From Choristoneura fumiferana (Eukaryota; Arthropoda; Insecta; Lepidoptera; Tortricidae), in the NCBI RefSeq assembly GCF_025370935.1, contig NC_133482.1, positions 13,838,847 through 13,902,846 of the forward strand: DNA of 64,000 bases. The letters are read 5' to 3'. Positions 11,601 through 20,600 of this stretch are shown in pieces (position 1 is the first letter of the stretch; every line of letters begins with the position of its first letter). A program made the position numbers and the translations under genes. The notes beneath the pieces were generated by a model. That model made no database searches. It was not told the origin of the DNA and saw nothing but the letters and a program-made list of their open reading frames with translations.

Positions 11601-14600
11601 TTCGCTTTTGTCGCTACTGAAACTACATCCAAAATCAAAAAATTAATTGATGACGGTTGGATCCTTTTTGTTAAATAACGTCCAGTATAGGTAGATCGTT
11701 TGGACGCTGTTATACAATAGGGTGTCAAGCCTGTTTTTTTTAATGGCTGTCACACTTGCTGCGATAGCAAGACGTATTTTGCCAATGTCGGCGTAGAGAC
11801 CAACCCTGATTACCCTTAAATTGGCAGTGTGCCACACGAGACCCATCATTCAAGACTATCTTTTTGTATTTTTTTTATGTGGATTTTTTTGTACTATAAG
11901 GTACCGACGAGGCTTGAATCGTGAACTTTTTTCAATTTTCACAATTTAAGGGTTAATTCTGCAATACGATGTCAAGCCTTACAAAATAATTTTAACAGTT
12001 GACATTGTATTGCAAAATGACAGTGGGTTGACTCAGTATTGCAAAACAGCGTCCGTTTTTTAGTTAGGTACAGCCAGCATCAAAAGTAACTGCATACTTT
12101 GTCGTTTTACAGCAACGAACTTAATTAACACCATACAAATTTGACAAATGTGTTAATACGAAAAATAAAAAAAATATCGGCTACTTTTGATGCTGACTGT
12201 ACATAGGCGTGCATTGGGTTGATTCCAGGGTATGCAATTGGTATTTTGCGCTGCAGCAGCGAGCCACTAGCGCTGCCTGTCCTGCTGCCTACTCAATTCA
12301 CGCCATAGTAGGGTATAGGGTAGAGTAGGGTAGTATCTTGACGTACCAGGTCCTGGGCGGCGGAGGCGCGCACTTGGGCGCCTGCACGATGATGAGGATG
12401 GCGCCGGCGAGCATGCACAGCCACAGCGCCCAGAATAAGATGAACATTATCCAGCGCAGGCGCACCCAGAACGGGTCGTCTGCGTACCGCAGAAGTTCCT
12501 CCTTCGTAAGGCCGGAGAATTGCTGGGAAAATGTATCATAGTTAACAACTGAAGTTAATATTCGCAAAGCTAAGGGGGTGACTTTAAATTAGGGCCTTTC
12601 ACGCTTTCGAGTTACGAGCGTGTTTGTTTTCTATACACATATCGGTCGCGGCGAACTCGTTGCGTGATCGCCTTCATACAAAATACGCTCGCTACTACAA
12701 AATGGTACAATATTTTAAAAAAAAAATATGCTTTTACAGTACTCCCCATAGACGTAAAGTGGGGGTGTTTTTTTTTTCCATATCCAACCTTGTAGTGTGG
12801 GGTATCGTTGGAAAGATCTTTAAAACGCATTAGGGGGTTGCTAAAACGATTTTTCGATGCAGTGATTTGTTTGCAAAATATTCAACTTTAAAGTGCAAAT
12901 TAGTATGACGACCAGATGGCCTAGTGGTCAGAGAACCTGACTACGAAGCTTGAGGTCCCGGGTTCGATTCCCGTGTTGGGGCAGATATTTGTATGAAAAA
13001 TACGAATGTTTGTTCTCGGGTTTTGGGTGTTTAATATGTATTTATTTAAGTATGTATCTATATCTATATAATTATATTTATCCGTTGCTTAGTACCCATA
13101 ACACAAGCTTTGCTAAGCTTACTTTGGGACTAGGTCAATTGGTGTGAATTGTCCCGTGATATTTATTTATTTAAATTTTCATTAAAATCTATGCCGGTGG
13201 GTGGAAAAATTTGATAAAATTCAGGATGGTAGTATAGTAAGTATATCAAACTTACAAGGAAAACTATAACGGTTAAGTTTTCTTGAGAATTAATAGTAGT
13301 TTTAGAGTAAATAGCAGCCTAAGGTATAAAATATACCTAAACTTGGAATATTCCGTACAAAATACGAAATCCTTAGAGAAATATTACTTATTTTTTTCGT
13401 ACTGGCTACGGAACCCTATTTCGGGCGTGTCCGACACGCTCTTGGCCGGTTTTTTTTTATATTTGAATCGTATTGAATCTTAAAGTATACCATATCGTTC
13501 CAGTCCCAATCTGAAGAAGTGGAGGTCATCTCGGCTCGCATAGATGTCATTGGCGTAAACGTTTAAAATTCGATACGATTAATTTTTATTTTTTCAGTTG
13601 TAAATAATATAATGTAATAATCGGCATCTGTCAATTGACGTCTCCAATGTCAAGTGCAAAACAAAGAGTTTCTACACGGAGTGTTAAGTTTTACTATTTA
13701 TTATTAGTTTTAATTCTACACGCTACACGCCATAACTTTGTACTATATCCCACTGACAACTGTTCTTTTGTTCATTTATTTTTATTCGTTATCTTTTCAC
13801 GTCAAAAGTGCAAAACCGATTTAGATGAAGTGAAGATGCGAAAGTTTGTAAGTCAGTTTCTTTGTCACACGCGGGCAAAACGTAGTGCTAAATCATTTTT
13901 TACCTTCTGTTACCACAGCTGGTTTCCGCAGACATCAATCTGGCCGTGATATTTTTTTTCCGATATCTATATAATTCCCAATAATATTAAATTAAAGACG
14001 TCTTCCGGCTGATGATGATAATGATGATGAAAATACAAAGAAAAGTTAGAAACCACTGGTTAGTACACTGCTGCAGCTAGTTACATACCAGGCTTTCAGA
14101 AACACCAAAGATATTTAGTTTATCAAGGTCACTCACTCTCTTGTTGGCGTCGAGCTCGATCTTGGCGTCTCCGTTGCGGTGGTCGCCGACCACGTACTTA
14201 GCATCTGCCATGTCTACTCGCGTGACGATCTTAGCTTCGTCTTCTTTTTCTAGAAGCTTCTCTTCTGCTTCGTCGACCTTCTCCTTGGACTTATGCAGAC
14301 TGGCCTTGGATGAGCGGAATTCGCCTGCAAAAAAAAAGTAATGTTCTGAGGTTTTAATGTTTATTTTGTTTTAAAATGAAACGGTTACTAATAATAAACT
14401 AATCAGATGCTTGGAGATTTTTTTTTCAGTTAGCGGCTGCCCAAAAATGGTTGGACAAATTTGAGTGAAAAAGTAAAAAAAAAAACCTTATTGCTGTAAA
14501 GGTTTAACAAAGATAGGTAATACAAAAAATATGCAGACCAACCGTTACTTGCTTAAATTAGTTGAAGTATTTTTCACTGCGGAAATTATAGAATTTCATA

Positions 14601-17600
14601 AAATATAACCGCAACGAGTAGGCCCGTTCCCTTGTTGCCTCCTGAGGGAGGCTTGGGTATGGAAGTTATTGCTTATTGCGAAGATGCAAATGGAACTAAG
14701 AAACCAAGCACATACAAAACAAAAACTAATTTGCTGAGTTGACTGATACTGCTCGGAGAACAAAGATAAAATTAACAGTTATTAAATGCAAAACCAACGC
14801 ACCATGGGTCACGTTCACAACCACGACACCAACGACCGTTTATAACCGCAGCGCAGATGATAATGAAAAATATTCACCGCCCAGAATATAAATAATTAAT
14901 ACTACCGGCTAACAAACATTAACATATCTCATACTCGTTAGTACAGTCGGCATTATAACATTGCAAAGGCCTTAAGGCTCGACTCTGCTACGAATCGACC
15001 GCTACGCGCGATCGGCGCGCGCGGCGAGGAATTTGTTTTCATTGAATTAGCTAGCTTAGCAGTATTTCTTGTATTGTATTGTAAAACTAAGATGTACAAA
15101 GGCGAACTTATCCCTTAAAGGGAACTCTTTCAGTTAACCTTTGACAGGATATCAGACACCAGAGTAGACACTACGAGTACAATGAATAAATAAATGAACC
15201 GAAATTTTAAATTAACTCAAACAGTCAGTCAGTACAACTGACAATGATAGATAACACATGCAATCATCAAATTTTCATGATTGGAATTTAAAACTTAATG
15301 TCAATTAGTAAAGTTTGACATTAGTTTTGACGAATGTTCTAAATTTAGGACGTTGGGCCTTACGAGGATAAGGAACTGCATGCTGCGCCGGTCGCGCATT
15401 GCGCAGTTGTGGCTGCGTTTTTTTTTTATTAACCAGGATAGGCCCTTGTGCTTGTCCCACCGCCATCATTAAGAAAGCTCAAGAAACGAACAGATATAGA
15501 TCCCGTGTCAGTAAGAGATATTTACGTAATGTATATTAAACAGCTGATCGCTGGCTGTAAACACTACCGGCGAGACTCTCTACACAAGTTTGTCGCAGCG
15601 ACAAGTTATCAGAGCGTCGGCCCTGGGGTAGAGCAAGATGGGGCGGTCGCTCTTGGCGCCGTTTTACAGTTTCCAGTGCAGAATAACATTATGGTGGCGC
15701 CTTTGAGAAGCGCGGAAGCGGTGTAGACAATCTCGCTCTACCTTGATCAAAGGCTAGAATAGACCAGCGACAAACTATGGAACTACCTAGCTCTTTCTAG
15801 TTTCTAGCTCTACTCACTTATCATTCATCTTCAGCGATGGGACTAGTGCCTAATATTTAGCTTGTGGATTATTGAATTTTGTGAAATTTCGTATAAAGAT
15901 AGAAAATCAGGGCTATTGAAAATTGTATTTATAATCTAATCTCTTCTAGGTTGGGGCCCTAGTGAAAAAGGGGTTAATTCTGCAGAAGTTGAACAGCTGA
16001 TTTCGACTTAAACCCTTTTACACATAAAATAGAAAATAAGTAATTTCTGCAGACTTAGCCCCTTTTTCACTAGGGTCCCAGTTTCTCTTACATAATTTAA
16101 TCCTTTTGAACGTTGTCCACAACACATACTCGTAGGTACCTATATTCAATTATTAAAAAAACTACGGATTTTGTTCCTATAAAATATTTTGGGATATTAT
16201 ACTGACTGTACCTAAAATTTTGCCTTGACGTCGACTCCAAATAAACCTTGTCCTTCCAGGAACCCAGCGGGATGGCCGCTGAACCGACGTGCGCCAGTAC
16301 AAAATTAGGGTTCCATGGAATTATTACCATGCATGAAGATATAATACCTTAAGCATTTTTGTTTATAAAATACGATATAATCTAGCAGTGAGGGTTACGT
16401 AAAGCTCTTAATCCTGTCGTCGAGGAGTTTTTATAGTATCCCATGCTAATATAGGTTTTTAGGTAGGTATTCCAACAAAATTAAAAATCTTTCAAAAAGT
16501 GTTTGCGCAGCATAATAGTACATTACTGCAGAGGCCATGAAGTAAGGGATTGATGGACGAGTTTGGTGTAGAAGGCAGAGTCGTAGATGAGGCCGGATAA
16601 AACGAGTCCAGCAATCGCTGTTCTGGCCGAGGTTTGTATCCATTCATCCATCCATCGATGCCTCGCAACGCAATATCGCAAATGCTTGCTTGGTTGGCTG
16701 ATGTAATTTTTGAAATTTTACCTTTGTCAGTTTAATGTAGTAAGCAAATTAAAAAAGTTAGAGCAGCGGACAAAAATGGATTTTCATAGATACTTCATGG
16801 CCTAGGTCAAGAAGTTATGTAGGGAGGTGGTAGGGAGCCATAAATGAGAAACTTCATGTCTCCATTTCGTGACATTAACGCATATATTTCCGAGCATGTT
16901 TGAGAAAAGTTAATTTAGAAAAGTTAAAAAATCCGGACATTGTAATTTCAAAGTTTAATATCACAAACACGGCTGAACCGATTTTAATGAAACATAGCTA
17001 ATAACCACTGCAAGGAAACTCGCTTTCACTTAAAAAACCGCATCGGAATCGGTTCATTCTTTTGAGAGCTACGATGCCACAGACAGACAGACATACATAG
17101 GTGTCAAACAACAGCTCTCTTTTTATCGGGGATTAAAAATGGCTTAATCGATTATCATGGAACATAGATCCTGATCCTGAGTAACCCTGTACCCGAGTGC
17201 AATTTAATACTTTTTAAATTAAATAGGCACTTAAAAGACTAAGACATAAAATCGCAAGAAACGGGTAGAAAGAAACTAAAATTTTAGGTATGAAATTGTT
17301 GCAATGTTCGAGTATTTTACGTCAAAAATGTGACCATACCTTCGTAACGGAACGGCTGCTTCTAGCATTCTTAATTTAATTTAATCTCTTTTATTGCACT
17401 TTAGAAACCACAATAAAATCGATATAGGAACTTATTTGCTTGACAGAGGAGAGGCCTACCTAAAAGGAAGTATAATTGATTATATTATATTCTAACTGAG
17501 TCCTACCTATATTTTCACTGGCACTATTGAGTTAACACAGACATACCTATAAATTAATTATAAATCAAACACTAAAACCAACCAAAACATCAAATTTAAA

Positions 17601-20600
17601 GTTTTTTTTTTGCACTTTTGCAACCTCGGATCATTTAGCATGTCTAAACTTTATTTTTCAAAAACCATTTTTAAAAATAAACTCGACATGAACACTGCTT
17701 ATATCAAATCAAGTTTAATACCTGTTCAGTGGAACCTTGCACGGTATCGCATCAACTACGTTAAGTTAAGAAGTTAAAACCTCCATCAGTCACAGTACGA
17801 ATTCACAGCACACAATAAATGGGAAATCTATAGTGCTCTTAATAGAACTGGCATGGTCCAATGCACTAGATAATGGAACTATGGTTAGGAGTGGGATGTA
17901 AATTGGTCTAATAAGGTAGTCGTGTCGCTTTCTGGGGCGAAAACACGGAAGAACTCGTGCGTGATGCGTTTGTTATTGAGTGACAAAAATATTACAAATG
18001 GGGTAATATAAGAGTAGTTTTTGATGATATTACGATATTAGAAATGTATTTTGAAGGAATCAAGGTATCTGTAGCCTGGGACATTCACCGTGAGTATAAA
18101 AAATACCTAAACCAAATTGCAATAGTCTGTGGGCCTTTTCTAAAAAAAAAGTTCCAACTTTCGTTTTTAACAACAATAAAATATTTAAAAGGACAAATTA
18201 AACAATAATCAAAAAATGAAACGCAAATGACTAAAAATATATTGTTTCATTGCATACTTAATTCATTCTTTTAAATTCTAGTCTAAAATTATTAAGTAAA
18301 AGTATATAACTATATAACTACATTATTTATTTTAAAACATTTGTACAAAATGACAGTCAGAAGTTATCCATTCAAGGATTTGTTAAACTTTGGTTCTTTG
18401 GTTAAAACAAAATAAATTTATCTATTCATTGCTTGAAATTGCTATACGGTATTTGAAAACTCCTGAATTTGCCATGTCTTAATAATAAATAATATACAAG
18501 ACAGAAGGTATTTAGAAAAATCTATATACCTGTCTTTTTCTCGAAACGCTTTTCTCTATGCAGCAAGTATGGCGCTACTTGCGTGTAACGTCACATGCAA
18601 GTAATGTCTTTTTCTGTCTAATCTTGGAATTTCAAACCTTTTTAACTTTGTTATTTGTAAAGGTAGCTTAATAATAGTTTCTCTATTCGATAACAGGCAT
18701 TGTGAAGTTTTAATTTATAAAATATATAAAAAATAGTCAAATTTTATACTGAATTGAATGTTGATTAAATATTATTATAGTTCATTGTGTCTTAAGGGCG
18801 GTAAATATGGAATTACGAACGAGTCTATTAAAAGCCCGAAGTCGAAGACTTTAATGAGTCGATGTTCGTAATTCTAGTATCTACCGCCCGTGCAACATGC
18901 AATGTTTTTCGAGTGAAATTGTATATTTGTAAAATAAAAACTAATATTTTTTCAAAAATTGCCGATACCGCCGACTACGCCCTTGGCAGCGCCAGCTCCG
19001 CGCCGCCCTCCCCGCACGCCAGCACGAGCAGCACGCCATGCAGTAACAAACTCATTTACCGACCTTGGGCTTCATGACAGCAAAATTAGTATGGGCAATG
19101 ACTCATTAACCGACCACGGGTTTCATGATAAGCACATTAAGGTCGAGGGTTTTATTTGGGGGGTTGCAAGCAAGGTAGCCTGCATGTTACGACACTGTTT
19201 ACGAGCAAGTGTGATGAAAAAAATATTGTTATGCTACCTTTACAGTATAGTTACAGAGTTATAAAGGTTTGAAATTCATGATCAGACAAAAAAATAAATA
19301 CTAGTGAGTGATGTCACAGAAAAGTGTTTAAGAAAGTAACAGATACATATATTGTATAATGGTTTGTGTATCTTTTTTAAAATGAATACTAATTCAACTA
19401 TTACCACTTCATATTCATCAAACCTTAAGGTGTTGGTGTTGGTAAAATAAATAAATAAGTTCAATAGTCCGCAAATACCGTATTTTCCAGATTTTTGTGA
19501 TCAAATAGGTACAAATTTTTCTTTTTTTGTGAAATTTTATCTTCATATACAAAAAATAACGGTCCCTATTAACAGAGTCAGATCTGCAATTATTGTGCCA
19601 AAGTCAAATATACTTTTACATATTTTAACAGTATGATTACTCAAGAAGTAGACACTGAGATAGATGATAATGATGATCACTGGGAACACAACAGCATTCA
19701 AATTTTACTGAATGTGTATCTCCAAAACAGAAAAGTAACATACCTAGAAAAATATACTAAATTTCACATACTAAATGACATAATAATCTCAAAATGACCA
19801 AATTGCAGATCCAACTGTTAATAGGGATCGTCGAAATAGTGGTTATCAGTTATCATTATCACCACAACAGGGGATACCTTTTCTCTTCAGCTGACTGTAC
19901 AGTTGGACAAACTGATTCAGGGTGGAACCATCTAATAATCAATCTCACTAAGATTTCCTTGACATAATAAGATGTCAACATGACATAGTAGCACAAAGTT
20001 ACATGAATCAGTTTATTCTACTGTAACATCCTATCTATTTTCAATAACAAACATGAAAATACTCATAGGTAAGTAGATACATACTGTAGATAGCTAAAAC
20101 TCAGGCCAAAATAAGGCTAACAAAAGTTGTGTCAGCTAGAGGTCATGCAGTGTAGGTAGGTATCATAAAAAATTGACAAACTTAGATCAAAAGCATGTGT
20201 ATAGACTGACCAATTTATCCTGTGATCAGACCAAGCAATACCAAGGTTTACTAATGTTTCGGCGAATAATGTTTGGCAACCTGTTTCATTTCGCAACTTT
20301 TCATTTCCCAACTGTTTAATATTTCTGAAACTGTGAATATTTCAGGATTTTTATGAAACTAACCTAACCCAAAAAGTTCTACATGATGGCCGTGAACTAA
20401 ATCCTGAAATATTAACAGTTTTGGAGTTTGCAAAAAGGCAGTATCCGCAATAGCACAGTAAATGCAAACTACTTACATTAAAACTTTTTCCATTCACAGA
20501 TAACTTGGTCAGTCAGTCTGTATTGTGGTACATACATAGTGGTTGTTAGTTTAGTTTGAGACAATTGTTGCACAGATGAGGTCAAAGATATGTTTACCTT

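Larger units (their letters stand above)
9137..12346 (-). other. CD98hc: CD98hc intron 3
   Basis: 3.2 kb, AT-rich. Holds the RTE tail (10127-10448), MITE A copy 2 (11271-11391), an inverted copy of the 3480 repeat and the GTACAGTCA-type MITE at 12068-12202. A minus-strand LINE-like remnant lies near 11690-11850. Otherwise nothing recognised. Confidence 0.6.

Noticed and set aside
12908..12985. A tRNA gene
   Set aside because: It has A and B boxes, but the cloverleaf is followed directly by a SINE body and an ATTT tail.
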